This document shows positions 1 through 10,709 of a DNA stretch of 64,000 bases, in pieces. How positions within the stretch are numbered: the stretch's first letter is position 1; each line of letters opens with the position of its first letter. Origin of the DNA: Phytophthora sp. 'mugwort'. Lineage: Eukaryota > Oomycota > Peronosporomycetes > Peronosporales > Peronosporaceae. The notes under the pieces were generated by a model, which was given only the letters and a program-made list of their open reading frames with translations, did no database searches and was not told the DNA's origin. Made by a program: the position numbers and the translations under genes. The stretch lies in the NCBI GenBank assembly GCA_033558025.1, contig JAUCEF010000115.1, positions 1 through 64,000 of the forward strand, read 5' to 3'.

Positions 1-728
1 GGTCGCCCTCCACTTGTTTTACCCTCACCACCACCATGTGGATGATCGACAGGATTTTTTGCTACACCACGTACAGAAGGTCGTCTATTTAACCAACGTG
101 AACGCCCAGCTTTACCTAATTTAATTTTTTTATGATTAATATTAGATACAACACCTAATGTTGCATAACAAGTTAATAAAATTAATTTTAATTCACCAGA
201 ATTTAAACGAATTCGAGCGTATTTATTATCAATTTTTTGAATTAATTGTGCAGATGTTCCAGCACTTCTTATTAATTTTCCTCTAGATTTTGGATATAAA
301 CTAATATTATGAATTAAACTACCAATTGGTATATTTTGTAATGGTAAAGCATTACCTACTTTTAATTCAGCATTAGGTGAACTTTTTATATATTGATTAA
401 TTTTTAAACCTTCCGGTGCTAAAATTAAATAAGATTTAGAATTGTTTTTAATATAAGCGATATTTGCGGAACGATTAGGATCATATAAAATTTTAATAAT
501 ATAACCTTCAATATTTTTAGATCTATTAAAATCAATTATTCTATATAAACGTTTATGTCCACCACCGCGATGTTTTATAGTTATTTTACCTTGATTATTT
601 TTACCATTAGCACGTTGAAAACCTTTTGTTAAAGATTTAATTTTAAAAATTTTAGTTAAATTATCTTTTTTTAATAAAAATGTTTGACGTTGTGATGGTG
701 TTATAGGTTTTATTTTTTTTTCTATCAT
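1..728 (-). CDS. rpl2: Ribosomal protein uL2 (partial, copy 0)
   Basis: This is the N-terminal part of the gene described at 11959-12765. The 3' end lies outside the window. The start codon at 726-728 faces rps13 across 28 bp. Confidence 0.93.
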   Translation of the reverse strand, partial: MIEKKIKPITPSQRQTFLLKKDNLTKIFKIKSLTKGFQRANGKNNQGKITIKHRGGGHKRLYRIIDFNRSKNIEGYIIKILYDPNRSANIAYIKNNSKSYLILAPEGLKINQYIKSSPNAELKVGNALPLQNIPIGSLIHNISLYPKSRGKLIRSAGTSAQLIQKIDNKYARIRLNSGELKLILLTCYATLGVVSNINHKKIKLGKAGRSRWLNRRPSVRGVAKNPVDHPHGGGEGKTSGGR

Positions 729-756
729 TTTATATGGTATATAGATAAAATCTATT
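729..756. promoter_or_regulatory. Divergent rpl2/rps13 gap (copy 0)
   Basis: Copy of the gap at 11931-11958. Both start codons point outwards, so any promoters for the two leftward and rightward gene blocks would have to lie here or inside the genes. No known promoter consensus was recognised. Confidence 0.3.
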
Positions 757-1170
757 ATGTTATATATTTTTAATAAAACAATTTCAGATTCAAAAAGTAT
801 TTTATATTCATTAACTATATTATATGGTATTAATGAATTTCAATCCAAGAAAATTTGTAAAAATATAGGAATTAATCCTCAAATCACCCTTAATAAACTT
901 AAAAACAACCATGTAAACCGACTGGTTAATTATATTAATAAAAATTTAAAAGTTGAACAACTTTTAAAAAAAATTAAAACTGAAAGATTAAATGAATTAG
1001 TAGAAATTAAAAGTAATCGTGGAATTAGACAAAGTCAGGGATTACCTGTTAGAGGACAACGTACTCATACAAATTCAAAAACATCTAAAAAATTAAAAAA
1101 AATTTTTATTCAAAAACGTATTTCACGTAATAAACGACCATTTAAAAGTCAAAAAAAAAAAAAAAGATAA
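757..1170 (+). CDS. rps13: Ribosomal protein uS13 (copy 0)
   Basis: The 137-residue product is the same as that of the copy at 11517-11930, where it is described. Confidence 0.95.
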   Translation: MLYIFNKTISDSKSILYSLTILYGINEFQSKKICKNIGINPQITLNKLKNNHVNRLVNYINKNLKVEQLLKKIKTERLNELVEIKSNRGIRQSQGLPVRGQRTHTNSKTSKKLKKIFIQKRISRNKRPFKSQKKKKR

Positions 1171-1182
1171 AGTTATTATTCT

Positions 1183-1596
1183 ATGAATAAAAATAAATAT
1201 AATTTTAAAAATAAATTTAAAAAAAAAATAAATTTAAAAAAAAAAAATCCTTTAATTTTAACAAATTTACATATTACAGCAAATTTAAAAAATACTATTA
1301 TAAGTTTAACAACTTATAAAGGAAATCTTTTAAAACAATGGTCTACAAAATCATTAAAAAAAACACGTTTTAAAAAAAATACACCATATAATGTTCAATT
1401 AATTGTATATAAAATTAATAAATATCTTCAATTAAAAAAAATAAAAAAATTAAAAATTTATTTACATGGTACTGGTTTAGGTCGATATAATGTTTTAAAA
1501 AATATAAAAAATAAAAAAATTAAAATAAAATATATTTTAGATAAAACAACAAAACCTTTTAATGGTTGTAGATTAAAAAAACAAAAAAGACGTTAA
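1183..1596 (+). CDS. rps11: Ribosomal protein uS11 (copy 0)
   Basis: The 137-residue product is the same as that of the copy at 11091-11504, where it is described. Confidence 0.95.
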   Translation: MNKNKYNFKNKFKKKINLKKKNPLILTNLHITANLKNTIISLTTYKGNLLKQWSTKSLKKTRFKKNTPYNVQLIVYKINKYLQLKKIKKLKIYLHGTGLGRYNVLKNIKNKKIKIKYILDKTTKPFNGCRLKKQKRR

Positions 1597-1605
1597 TTTT
1601 AATAT

Positions 1606-1690
1606 GGATAGGTGATCGAGTGGTTTAAGGTGTCAGTCTTGAAAACTGAAGTATGTAATAATACCGTGGGTTCAAATCCCACTCTATCCT
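1606..1690 (+). tRNA. trnS(uga): tRNA-Ser(UGA) (copy 0)
   Basis: Seven acceptor pairs close the cloverleaf, the anticodon loop reads cTTGAaa with anticodon TGA, and a long variable arm marks it as a class II serine tRNA. Confidence 0.93.
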
Positions 1691-1694
1691 TTAA

Positions 1695-1765
1695 AAGCTA
1701 GAGACGGATTCGAACCGTCATTAAAGGATTTGCAGTCCTTTACATTACCTTTATGTTATCTAGCC
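1695..1765 (-). tRNA. trnC(gca): tRNA-Cys(GCA) (copy 0)
   Basis: On the minus strand the cloverleaf has anticodon GCA in the loop ctgcaaa and a standard T-loop ttcgaat. Its 5' end is 17 bp from the start of the small ORF at 1783. Confidence 0.93.
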
Positions 1766-1782
1766 AAAATAAATTATATTAT

Positions 1783-1986
1783 ATGAATAAAAATAAAAAA
1801 TTTTTTACCTATAAAAATAAAATTATTTTAACAAATGGATCTTCTTTAAAAATAACATCTATTAAGTATTTAAAAAATTATCAATTAAATTTAAGAATTT
1901 TTAAAGAAACAGATATTATTACAAATACAAATATCAATTTAAATAAAAGTAAATTAAATTTTATAAAAAAAAATAAATTAAATTAA
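1783..1986 (+). CDS. Probable ribosomal protein bL31 (copy 0)
   Basis: The 67-codon ORF matches the copy at 10701-10904. An upstream in-frame ATG at 1753 lies inside trnC, so the ATG at 1783 is preferred. Confidence 0.5.
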   Translation: MNKNKKFFTYKNKIILTNGSSLKITSIKYLKNYQLNLRIFKETDIITNTNINLNKSKLNFIKKNKLN

Positions 1987-2721
1987 TTTATATTTATTTA
2001 AATATATTGAAATATAAATAAATATTTCAAAAAAAAAAAAAAAGATAAAATAAATTAATATAAAATTAAATATATCTGGTGGTGTAATTAAAGCACTCAA
2101 TAATATTATTTTTAAATAAAAGAATTTTCTTAAATTAATAATTATTTTAATTTTTAAAATATTATTTGATATAAAAAAAAATAAAGAAAAAAAATAAATA
2201 AATATTATAAATATATAAATAAAAGAAGAAAAAATAAAATCAAAATAATTATCAATTTTTGGTTCAAAATAAATTGTTAAAAGATATAAATTTGAAAAAT
2301 TTAAATTTAATAAAAAATCCCAAATATGTGGAATAATATTAGTAAAAATAAATTTTATTATAAAAAAATTAAAAATTATAAAAAAAATATAAAATTTTAT
2401 AAAAATAAAATTTTCAAATTTATATAAACCTTTTGATAAAAAAAACCAAAATAATAAAAAACTTAATTGAATTGTTATAAAAGTTGTTATGAAAATTGCT
2501 ATAAAAATATTAGTAATAAAAATTTCAGTAATATTAGTAAAAATAAAATATTTTAACATATTTTTATTAAGTAAATTATTAACTAATAAATATATTAATT
2601 GATCAGAAAAATAATATGAAATTATAAAAAGATAAAAAAAAGTGATTAAAAGTATAAAAAAATTATATTTTAATTCAAATAAATGTAATTGTAAATAAGT
2701 TATTATTTTTTTTTTTTTCAT
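1978..2721 (-). CDS. tatC: Sec-independent translocase TatC (copy 0)
   Basis: The 247-residue product is identical to that of the copy at 9966-10709. The 3' end overlaps the convergent small ORF by 9 bp. Confidence 0.88.
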   Translation of the reverse strand: MKKKKIITYLQLHLFELKYNFFILLITFFYLFIISYYFSDQLIYLLVNNLLNKNMLKYFIFTNITEIFITNIFIAIFITTFITIQLSFLLFWFFLSKGLYKFENFIFIKFYIFFIIFNFFIIKFIFTNIIPHIWDFLLNLNFSNLYLLTIYFEPKIDNYFDFIFSSFIYIFIIFIYFFSLFFFISNNILKIKIIINLRKFFYLKIILLSALITPPDIFNFILIYFIFFFFFEIFIYISIYLNKYKLI

Positions 2722-2739
2722 ATATTTAAAAAAATATTA

Positions 2740-2822
2740 GCCTACTTGGTGAAATTGGTAAACACGATAGATTTAAAATCTGTTCCCTTTTAGGGTTATT
2801 GGTTCAAGTCCAATAGTAGGTA
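2740..2822 (+). tRNA. trnL(uaa): tRNA-Leu(UAA) (copy 0)
   Basis: Class II tRNA with anticodon TAA in the loop tttaaaa, a long variable arm, and a 7-bp acceptor stem with a terminal G-U pair. Confidence 0.93.
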
Positions 2823-2830
2823 TTTTTATT

Positions 2831-2914
2831 ATCAAAGTGGTGAAATTGGTAAACACGTTACACTTAGGATGTAAAGCTTAAAAGCGTTAAGGGTTCAAAT
2901 CCCTTCTTTGATAT
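2831..2914 (+). tRNA. trnL(uag): tRNA-Leu(UAG) (copy 0)
   Basis: Class II tRNA with anticodon TAG in the loop cttagga and a long variable arm. It follows trnL(UAA) after 8 bp. The variable arm appears one A longer than in the copies at 9774-9856 and 55944-56026, a homopolymer difference. Confidence 0.92.
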
Positions 2915-2995
2915 TACTATAATAATATATTTTAAATAAAATATATCTTTTTAGTGAAAATAAATTTATATTTTATTTAATTTTTTATCATTAAA

Positions 2996-5003
2996 ATGAT
3001 TAATATATATATTAACAATATCGAATTAAAAGTTAATAAAAATTTAACAGTTTTACAAGCATGTAATAATTTTAAAATTCAAATCCCTAAATTCTGTTTT
3101 CAAGAGAATTTACAAATTGCCGGTAATTGTCGTATGTGTTTAGTTGAAATCGAAAATTCCCCTAAACCTGTAGCTTCATGTGCAATGCCTTTAATACCAA
3201 ATATGAAAATATTTACTAATACTCCTTTAGTACAAAAAGCACGTGAAAGTGTATTAGAATTTCTTTTAATAAATCATCCATTAGATTGTCCTATTTGTGA
3301 TCAAGCGTCAGAATGTGATTTACAAGATCAAACAATGATTTTTGGATCGGATCGTAGTCGTTTTTTTTTTAAAAAACGTGGCGTTGAAGATAAATATTGT
3401 GGTCCTTTTATTAAAACAATTATGACAAGATGTATTCATTGTACACGTTGTGTACGTTTTGCTAATGAAATTTGTGGAATTGACGGTTTAGGTACAACAG
3501 GTCGTGGTAATAAAACTGAAATTAATTTTTATTCTTCAAATATTTTTAAATCCGAATTTTCTGGTAATTTAGTAGATTTATGTCCTGTTGGTGCATTAAC
3601 TTCTAAACCCTATACTTTTAAAGCACGTTCTTGGGAATTAAAAAAAAAAGAGGGTATTGCTATTTTAGATAGTATTGGTTCAAATATTAAAATTGATATT
3701 TTTAATAATGAAATTATACGTATTTTACCTAAAACTAATTTTAATATTAATAAAGAATGGATATCAGATAAAACAAGATATTTTTTTGATAGTTTAAAAT
3801 ATCAACGATTAAAATATCCATTATTAAAAGATAATCAAAACAATTTTCATAGGATTTCTTGGTTAGATGCTCTAAATATTATTAATAAAAAATTGATAAT
3901 TACAGATAGTTTTAATGCTAAAAGTATTATTGGTGATTTAACTGATTTAGAATCTCTTTTTTTATTAAAAAAAAATTTAAATAAATTAGGAATTTCAAAT
4001 GTAAATTATGAACAATTTTTAAAAAATCGACAAATTAAGATAAATTCTGATTTAGCTTCAAATTTTTTATTTAATAATACTTTAAAATCTATTGAAGAAT
4101 CTGATGTTTGTTTAATAATTGGTAGTGATATTCGTCAAGAAGGTTCTATTTTAAATATTCATTTAATTAATCGTTTAAAAAAAGGAAATTTTAAAATAGC
4201 ATATATCGGTAATAAAATTAATTTTACTTATCCAGTAAAACATTTAGGATTAACTTTTAAAACTTTAATAAATATTATTTTAGGAAAACATGTATTTTGT
4301 AAACAATTAAAAAAAGCAAAAAAACCTTTAATTATTATAGGTAGTAATATTTTAAATCAAAAAAATGGTTTTTTTTTATTATCAAAATTAAAAAATTTAT
4401 CATTTATTAACCATAATATTAATTTCTTTAATTTTCAAACTTCTTTAATTAATTTTTTTGAAATTACTTTTCCAAAATCATTAAATATGTTAAATAATTC
4501 AAAATTATATTATTTATTTAATACAAATTTACAAAATAAATTAAAAATAACTAAAAATAGTTTTGTTATTTATCAAGGACATCATTTTACTAAAGATGCT
4601 CAAAATTCAAATCTAATTTTACCTGGATTAACTTTTTTAGAAAAAAATGGAATGTATATTAATTTAGAAGGTTTTATTCAAAAAAATGAACAAATTTTAA
4701 ATGTAAATATAGAACAACGTAAAGATTCTATAATTTATAGAAATCTTTATAAATTTTTATTAAATAAAAATCAATCTAAATCAGAAGCTTTTTTAAAAAT
4801 TAAAGATATTTTACCTTATTTATTAAAAAAAAAAATAAAAATTATTTATAATTTTAGTTTTAATAAAAAATTTTTAAAAATTAATATTAATTTTTTAGAT
4901 TCATTAATTAAAAATAATTATTATACAATATATATTAGAACAATATTCAAAAATATTGATTAATTCTAATAAAATTTTCAAAAATCAATCAAAATTATTA
5001 TGA
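2996..5003 (+). CDS. nad11: NADH dehydrogenase subunit 11 (copy 0, one frameshift)
   Basis: Same gene as at 7685-9691. One extra base near 4926-4931 changes the last residues and makes the frame close early at 4963. Copies 1 and 2 lack the extra base and run on to a TGA that overlaps the nad1 start, so the insertion is probably a sequence error. Confidence 0.9.
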
Positions 5004-5980
5004 TATACACAATTTTAAAATTTTTAATTTTCATATTACCTTTATTAATTGCTGTGGCTTATTTTACTTTAGTTGAACGTAAAATATTAGCTTCTATTCA
5101 AAGAAGAAGAGGACCTAATGTTGTAGGTACTTTTGGATTATTACAACCATTAGCTGATGGTCTTAAATTATTCGTAAAAGAAACAATTTTACCAAGTAAT
5201 GCTGATGTAATTTTATTTATATTTGCACCTATTTTAGCTTTTTTTTTAAGTCTATTAAGTTGGACAATAATACCTTTAGGTTTTGGTATGTTTTTTACTG
5301 AATTAAATATTGGTATTTTATATTTAATAGCAATTTCATCTTTAGGTGTATACGGTGTTATTATAGGTGGTTGGTCAAGTAATTCTAAATATTCGTTTTT
5401 AGGGGCTTTAAGATCAACAGCACAAATGATTTCATATGAATTAACTATTGGGTTTTCAATTCTTTCAGTAATTGTTTGTGCAAAATCTTTAAATTTAATT
5501 TCTATTATTTGGGCACAAAAAACGGTATGGTATTGTTTTCCTCTTTTTCCTATTTTTATAATTTTTTTTATATCTTGTTTAGCAGAAACAAATCGACATC
5601 CCTTTGATTTACCTGAAGCTGAAGCTGAATTAGTTTCAGGTTATAATGTAGAATATTCTGCAATGGGTTTTGCATTATTTTTTTTAGGTGAATATGCTAA
5701 TATGTTATTAATGAGTAGTTTAACTACGATTTTATTTTTAGGTGGTTGGTTAGCACCTTTCCCTTTTAGTATAAATTGTATTAATTTTTTACCCGGATCT
5801 TTTTGGTTTAGTATTAAAATTTGTTTTTTTGTTGTTTTATTTGTAGTTGCTCGAGCTATTTTACCTCGATATCGTTATGACCAATTAATGCGTTTAGGTT
5901 GGAAAGTATTTCTACCTTTTTCATTATCCTGGTTTTTATATACTGCAAGTATTTTAATAAGTTTTAATTGGTTAATTTAA
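5000..5980 (+). CDS. nad1: NADH dehydrogenase subunit 1 (copy 0)
   Basis: The 326-residue product is identical to that of the copy at 6708-7688. Its ATG overlaps the nad11 stop. Confidence 0.97.
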   Translation: MIYTILKFLIFILPLLIAVAYFTLVERKILASIQRRRGPNVVGTFGLLQPLADGLKLFVKETILPSNADVILFIFAPILAFFLSLLSWTIIPLGFGMFFTELNIGILYLIAISSLGVYGVIIGGWSSNSKYSFLGALRSTAQMISYELTIGFSILSVIVCAKSLNLISIIWAQKTVWYCFPLFPIFIIFFISCLAETNRHPFDLPEAEAELVSGYNVEYSAMGFALFFLGEYANMLLMSSLTTILFLGGWLAPFPFSINCINFLPGSFWFSIKICFFVVLFVVARAILPRYRYDQLMRLGWKVFLPFSLSWFLYTASILISFNWLI

Positions 5981-5982
5981 TT

Positions 5983-6285
5983 ATGAATATTTTAAATCAT
6001 TTTATTTTTACTTTTTTTTTATTCTGTCTTGGATTATTTGGTATAATTTTAAATAGACAGAATATTATTATTATTTTAATGTCTATTGAATTATTATTAT
6101 TATCAATTAATTTAAATTTTATTTATTTTGCAGTTTTAATTGATGATATAATAGGACAAGTTTTTTCTTTATTAATTTTAACAGTAGCTGCAGCAGAATC
6201 AGCTATTGGATTAGCTATTATGATTATTTTCTTTAAATTATATGGAGATATTTCAATTTATAAAATAAATTTATTATCATTATAA
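5983..6285 (+). CDS. nad4L: NADH dehydrogenase subunit 4L (copy 0)
   Basis: The 100-residue product is identical to that of the copy at 6403-6705. The stop codon lies inside the terminal palindrome. Confidence 0.95.
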   Translation: MNILNHFIFTFFLFCLGLFGIILNRQNIIIILMSIELLLLSINLNFIYFAVLIDDIIGQVFSLLILTVAAAESAIGLAIMIIFFKLYGDISIYKINLLSL

Positions 6286-6402
6286 TAAATTTATTTTCTT
6301 TAAATTAATATCTCGATATAATTTAAAGAAAATAAATTTATTATAATGATAATAAATTTATTTTATAAATTGAAATATATTTCAATTTATAAAATAAATT
6401 TA
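6286..6402. repeat. Palindromic junction J1 between two nad4L copies
   Basis: The 117 bp between the two convergent nad4L stops are built of nested inverted modules. A 28-nt hairpin module (arms taaatttatta and taataaattta around a 6-nt loop) occurs once with loop TCATTA, overlapping the first stop, and twice with loop TAATGA. Between them lie two fold-backs of pieces of the nad4L tail, one imperfect around atatctcgatat near 6312 and one perfect around gaaatatatttc near 6377. The arrangement differs from the junction at 59393. Confidence 0.85.
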
Positions 6403-6705
6403 TTATAATGATAATAAATTTATTTTATAAATTGAAATATCTCCATATAATTTAAAGAAAATAATCATAATAGCTAATCCAATAGCTGATTCTGCTGCAG
6501 CTACTGTTAAAATTAATAAAGAAAAAACTTGTCCTATTATATCATCAATTAAAACTGCAAAATAAATAAAATTTAAATTAATTGATAATAATAATAATTC
6601 AATAGACATTAAAATAATAATAATATTCTGTCTATTTAAAATTATACCAAATAATCCAAGACAGAATAAAAAAAAAGTAAAAATAAAATGATTTAAAATA
6701 TTCAT
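6403..6705 (-). CDS. nad4L: NADH dehydrogenase subunit 4L
   Basis: This is a 100-residue inner-membrane subunit of complex I, part of the proton-pumping arm. Three hydrophobic segments are seen (about residues 3-22, 26-46 and 56-80), and the middle region carries the family pattern [14 protein letters not shown] with its membrane glutamate, followed by [13 protein letters not shown] with the second conserved glutamate. The length matches the family (about 100). The ATG at 6705 is chosen over an upstream TTG because it sits 2 bp after the nad1 stop and has the local leader aattATG. The 3' end runs into the terminal palindrome, so the last codons are shared with the junction repeats. Confidence 0.96.
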   Translation of the reverse strand: MNILNHFIFTFFLFCLGLFGIILNRQNIIIILMSIELLLLSINLNFIYFAVLIDDIIGQVFSLLILTVAAAESAIGLAIMIIFFKLYGDISIYKINLLSL

Positions 6706-6707
6706 AA

Positions 6708-7688
6708 TTAAATTAACCAATTAAAACTTATTAAAATACTTGCAGTATATAAAAACCAGGATAATGAAAAAGGTAGAAATACTTTCCAACCTAAACGCAT
6801 TAATTGGTCATAACGATATCGAGGTAAAATAGCTCGAGCAACTACAAATAAAACAACAAAAAAACAAATTTTAATACTAAACCAAAAAGATCCGGGTAAA
6901 AAATTAATACAATTTATACTAAAAGGGAAAGGTGCTAACCAACCACCTAAAAATAAAATCGTAGTTAAACTACTCATTAATAACATATTAGCATATTCAC
7001 CTAAAAAAAATAATGCAAAACCCATTGCAGAATATTCTACATTATAACCTGAAACTAATTCAGCTTCAGCTTCAGGTAAATCAAAGGGATGTCGATTTGT
7101 TTCTGCTAAACAAGATATAAAAAAAATTATAAAAATAGGAAAAAGAGGAAAACAATACCATACCGTTTTTTGTGCCCAAATAATAGAAATTAAATTTAAA
7201 GATTTTGCACAAACAATTACTGAAAGAATTGAAAACCCAATAGTTAATTCATATGAAATCATTTGTGCTGTTGATCTTAAAGCCCCTAAAAACGAATATT
7301 TAGAATTACTTGACCAACCACCTATAATAACACCGTATACACCTAAAGATGAAATTGCTATTAAATATAAAATACCAATATTTAATTCAGTAAAAAACAT
7401 ACCAAAACCTAAAGGTATTATTGTCCAACTTAATAGACTTAAAAAAAAAGCTAAAATAGGTGCAAATATAAATAAAATTACATCAGCATTACTTGGTAAA
7501 ATTGTTTCTTTTACGAATAATTTAAGACCATCAGCTAATGGTTGTAATAATCCAAAAGTACCTACAACATTAGGTCCTCTTCTTCTTTGAATAGAAGCTA
7601 ATATTTTACGTTCAACTAAAGTAAAATAAGCCACAGCAATTAATAAAGGTAATATGAAAATTAAAAATTTTAAAATTGTGTATATCAT
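6708..7688 (-). CDS. nad1: NADH dehydrogenase subunit 1
   Basis: This is a 326-residue membrane subunit of complex I at the quinone site. About eight hydrophobic segments and the diagnostic motifs are visible: [18 protein letters not shown] near residue 26, ISYELTIG near 143, and [20 protein letters not shown] near 195. The length is normal for the family. It lies between nad11 (4-bp ATGA overlap) and nad4L (2-bp gap), which indicates one transcript and coupled translation of three complex I subunits. Confidence 0.98.
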   Translation of the reverse strand: MIYTILKFLIFILPLLIAVAYFTLVERKILASIQRRRGPNVVGTFGLLQPLADGLKLFVKETILPSNADVILFIFAPILAFFLSLLSWTIIPLGFGMFFTELNIGILYLIAISSLGVYGVIIGGWSSNSKYSFLGALRSTAQMISYELTIGFSILSVIVCAKSLNLISIIWAQKTVWYCFPLFPIFIIFFISCLAETNRHPFDLPEAEAELVSGYNVEYSAMGFALFFLGEYANMLLMSSLTTILFLGGWLAPFPFSINCINFLPGSFWFSIKICFFVVLFVVARAILPRYRYDQLMRLGWKVFLPFSLSWFLYTASILISFNWLI

Positions 7689-9691
7689 AATAATTTTGAT
7701 TGATTTTTGAAAATTTTATTAGAATTAATCAATATTTTTGAATATTGTTCTAATATATTTGTATAATAATTATTTTTAATTAATGAATCTAAAAAATTAA
7801 TATTAATTTTTAAAAATTTTTTATTAAAACTAAAATTATAAATAATTTTTATTTTTTTTTTTAATAAATAAGGTAAAATATCTTTAATTTTTAAAAAAGC
7901 TTCTGATTTAGATTGATTTTTATTTAATAAAAATTTATAAAGATTTCTATAAATTATAGAATCTTTACGTTGTTCTATATTTACATTTAAAATTTGTTCA
8001 TTTTTTTGAATAAAACCTTCTAAATTAATATACATTCCATTTTTTTCTAAAAAAGTTAATCCAGGTAAAATTAGATTTGAATTTTGAGCATCTTTAGTAA
8101 AATGATGTCCTTGATAAATAACAAAACTATTTTTAGTTATTTTTAATTTATTTTGTAAATTTGTATTAAATAAATAATATAATTTTGAATTATTTAACAT
8201 ATTTAATGATTTTGGAAAAGTAATTTCAAAAAAATTAATTAAAGAAGTTTGAAAATTAAAGAAATTAATATTATGGTTAATAAATGATAAATTTTTTAAT
8301 TTTGATAATAAAAAAAAACCATTTTTTTGATTTAAAATATTACTACCTATAATAATTAAAGGTTTTTTTGCTTTTTTTAATTGTTTACAAAATACATGTT
8401 TTCCTAAAATAATATTTATTAAAGTTTTAAAAGTTAATCCTAAATGTTTTACTGGATAAGTAAAATTAATTTTATTACCGATATATGCTATTTTAAAATT
8501 TCCTTTTTTTAAACGATTAATTAAATGAATATTTAAAATAGAACCTTCTTGACGAATATCACTACCAATTATTAAACAAACATCAGATTCTTCAATAGAT
8601 TTTAAAGTATTATTAAATAAAAAATTTGAAGCTAAATCAGAATTTATCTTAATTTGTCGATTTTTTAAAAATTGTTCATAATTTACATTTGAAATTCCTA
8701 ATTTATTTAAATTTTTTTTTAATAAAAAAAGAGATTCTAAATCAGTTAAATCACCAATAATACTTTTAGCATTAAAACTATCTGTAATTATCAATTTTTT
8801 ATTAATAATATTTAGAGCATCTAACCAAGAAATCCTATGAAAATTGTTTTGATTATCTTTTAATAATGGATATTTTAATCGTTGATATTTTAAACTATCA
8901 AAAAAATATCTTGTTTTATCTGATATCCATTCTTTATTAATATTAAAATTAGTTTTAGGTAAAATACGTATAATTTCATTATTAAAAATATCAATTTTAA
9001 TATTTGAACCAATACTATCTAAAATAGCAATACCCTCTTTTTTTTTTAATTCCCAAGAACGTGCTTTAAAAGTATAGGGTTTAGAAGTTAATGCACCAAC
9101 AGGACATAAATCTACTAAATTACCAGAAAATTCGGATTTAAAAATATTTGAAGAATAAAAATTAATTTCAGTTTTATTACCACGACCTGTTGTACCTAAA
9201 CCGTCAATTCCACAAATTTCATTAGCAAAACGTACACAACGTGTACAATGAATACATCTTGTCATAATTGTTTTAATAAAAGGACCACAATATTTATCTT
9301 CAACGCCACGTTTTTTAAAAAAAAAACGACTACGATCCGATCCAAAAATCATTGTTTGATCTTGTAAATCACATTCTGACGCTTGATCACAAATAGGACA
9401 ATCTAATGGATGATTTATTAAAAGAAATTCTAATACACTTTCACGTGCTTTTTGTACTAAAGGAGTATTAGTAAATATTTTCATATTTGGTATTAAAGGC
9501 ATTGCACATGAAGCTACAGGTTTAGGGGAATTTTCGATTTCAACTAAACACATACGACAATTACCGGCAATTTGTAAATTCTCTTGAAAACAGAATTTAG
9601 GGATTTGAATTTTAAAATTATTACATGCTTGTAAAACTGTTAAATTTTTATTAACTTTTAATTCGATATTGTTAATATATATATTAATCAT
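7685..9691 (-). CDS. nad11: NADH dehydrogenase subunit 11 (75-kDa Fe-S subunit)
   Basis: This is the large 668-residue peripheral subunit of complex I that carries electrons through iron-sulfur clusters. The N-terminal part has the 2Fe-2S ferredoxin cysteines ([15 protein letters not shown] near residue 34), then the binding motif [18 protein letters not shown] near 93, the 4Fe-4S motif [16 protein letters not shown] near 143, and a later cysteine in [15 protein letters not shown] near 191. Residues from about 220 on form a divergent molybdopterin-oxidoreductase-like domain. The gene is not split, unlike in some algae. It ends in TGA within the ATGA shared with nad1, so UGA is a stop here. 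Confidence 0.97.
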   Translation of the reverse strand: MINIYINNIELKVNKNLTVLQACNNFKIQIPKFCFQENLQIAGNCRMCLVEIENSPKPVASCAMPLIPNMKIFTNTPLVQKARESVLEFLLINHPLDCPICDQASECDLQDQTMIFGSDRSRFFFKKRGVEDKYCGPFIKTIMTRCIHCTRCVRFANEICGIDGLGTTGRGNKTEINFYSSNIFKSEFSGNLVDLCPVGALTSKPYTFKARSWELKKKEGIAILDSIGSNIKIDIFNNEIIRILPKTNFNINKEWISDKTRYFFDSLKYQRLKYPLLKDNQNNFHRISWLDALNIINKKLIITDSFNAKSIIGDLTDLESLFLLKKNLNKLGISNVNYEQFLKNRQIKINSDLASNFLFNNTLKSIEESDVCLIIGSDIRQEGSILNIHLINRLKKGNFKIAYIGNKINFTYPVKHLGLTFKTLINIILGKHVFCKQLKKAKKPLIIIGSNILNQKNGFFLLSKLKNLSFINHNINFFNFQTSLINFFEITFPKSLNMLNNSKLYYLFNTNLQNKLKITKNSFVIYQGHHFTKDAQNSNLILPGLTFLEKNGMYINLEGFIQKNEQILNVNIEQRKDSIIYRNLYKFLLNKNQSKSEAFLKIKDILPYLLKKKIKIIYNFSFNKKFLKININFLDSLIKNNYYTNILEQYSKILINSNKIFKNQSKLL

Positions 9692-9773
9692 TTTAATGAT
9701 AAAAAATTAAATAAAATATAAATTTATTTTCACTAAAAAGATATATTTTATTTAAAATATATTATTATAGTAA

Positions 9774-9856
9774 TATCAAAGAAGGGATTTGAACCCTTAA
9801 CGCTTTTAAGCTTTACATCCTAAGTGTAACGTGTTTACCAATTTCACCACTTTGAT
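9774..9856 (-). tRNA. trnL(uag): tRNA-Leu(UAG)
   Basis: Class II cloverleaf with anticodon TAG, long variable arm and T-loop ttcaaat. It would read the CUN codons. Confidence 0.94.
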
Positions 9857-9864
9857 AATAAAAA

Positions 9865-9947
9865 TACCTACTATTGGACTTGAACCAATAACCCTAAAAG
9901 GGAACAGATTTTAAATCTATCGTGTTTACCAATTTCACCAAGTAGGC
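9865..9947 (-). tRNA. trnL(uaa): tRNA-Leu(UAA)
   Basis: Class II cloverleaf with anticodon TAA and a long variable arm. Its D-arm matches that of the adjacent tRNA-Leu(UAG), which suggests an old tandem duplication. It reads UUA, the dominant leucine codon here. Confidence 0.94.
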
Positions 9948-9965
9948 TAATATTTTTTTAAATAT

Positions 9966-10709
9966 ATGAAAAAAAAAAAAATAATAACTTATTTACAATT
10001 ACATTTATTTGAATTAAAATATAATTTTTTTATACTTTTAATCACTTTTTTTTATCTTTTTATAATTTCATATTATTTTTCTGATCAATTAATATATTTA
10101 TTAGTTAATAATTTACTTAATAAAAATATGTTAAAATATTTTATTTTTACTAATATTACTGAAATTTTTATTACTAATATTTTTATAGCAATTTTCATAA
10201 CAACTTTTATAACAATTCAATTAAGTTTTTTATTATTTTGGTTTTTTTTATCAAAAGGTTTATATAAATTTGAAAATTTTATTTTTATAAAATTTTATAT
10301 TTTTTTTATAATTTTTAATTTTTTTATAATAAAATTTATTTTTACTAATATTATTCCACATATTTGGGATTTTTTATTAAATTTAAATTTTTCAAATTTA
10401 TATCTTTTAACAATTTATTTTGAACCAAAAATTGATAATTATTTTGATTTTATTTTTTCTTCTTTTATTTATATATTTATAATATTTATTTATTTTTTTT
10501 CTTTATTTTTTTTTATATCAAATAATATTTTAAAAATTAAAATAATTATTAATTTAAGAAAATTCTTTTATTTAAAAATAATATTATTGAGTGCTTTAAT
10601 TACACCACCAGATATATTTAATTTTATATTAATTTATTTTATCTTTTTTTTTTTTTTTGAAATATTTATTTATATTTCAATATATTTAAATAAATATAAA
10701 TTAATTTAA
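9966..10709 (+). CDS. tatC: Sec-independent protein translocase TatC
   Basis: The 247-residue protein has six clearly hydrophobic segments and is otherwise Ile/Phe-rich and divergent. Family signs are the short N-terminal helix with HLFELKYN (bacterial TatC: HL.ELR.R), a charged loop GLYKFENFIFIKFYIFF after the second segment (compare GLYxxExxxxxxxxF), and ALITPPDIFNFIL near residue 213, the conserved ALxTPPDxxxQ region. TatC is the receptor of the twin-arginine translocase; in mitochondria its best-supported substrate is the Rieske protein. It converges on, and overlaps by 9 bp, the probable rpl31 ORF. A candidate partner, a tatA-like ORF, is at 27113. Confidence 0.9.
   Translation: MKKKKIITYLQLHLFELKYNFFILLITFFYLFIISYYFSDQLIYLLVNNLLNKNMLKYFIFTNITEIFITNIFIAIFITTFITIQLSFLLFWFFLSKGLYKFENFIFIKFYIFFIIFNFFIIKFIFTNIIPHIWDFLLNLNFSNLYLLTIYFEPKIDNYFDFIFSSFIYIFIIFIYFFSLFFFISNNILKIKIIINLRKFFYLKIILLSALITPPDIFNFILIYFIFFFFFEIFIYISIYLNKYKLI

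Larger units (their letters stand above)
1..6344 (-). repeat. Copy 0: partial inverted copy of the 26.6-kb unit
   Basis: The segment is the reverse complement of 6345-12687, starting inside rpl2 and ending at the mirror centre beside nad4L. Apart from a few one-base indels (for example near 4926 in nad11) the arms match throughout, and the encoded proteins are the same. Genes here are described in full under copy 1. Confidence 0.95.
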
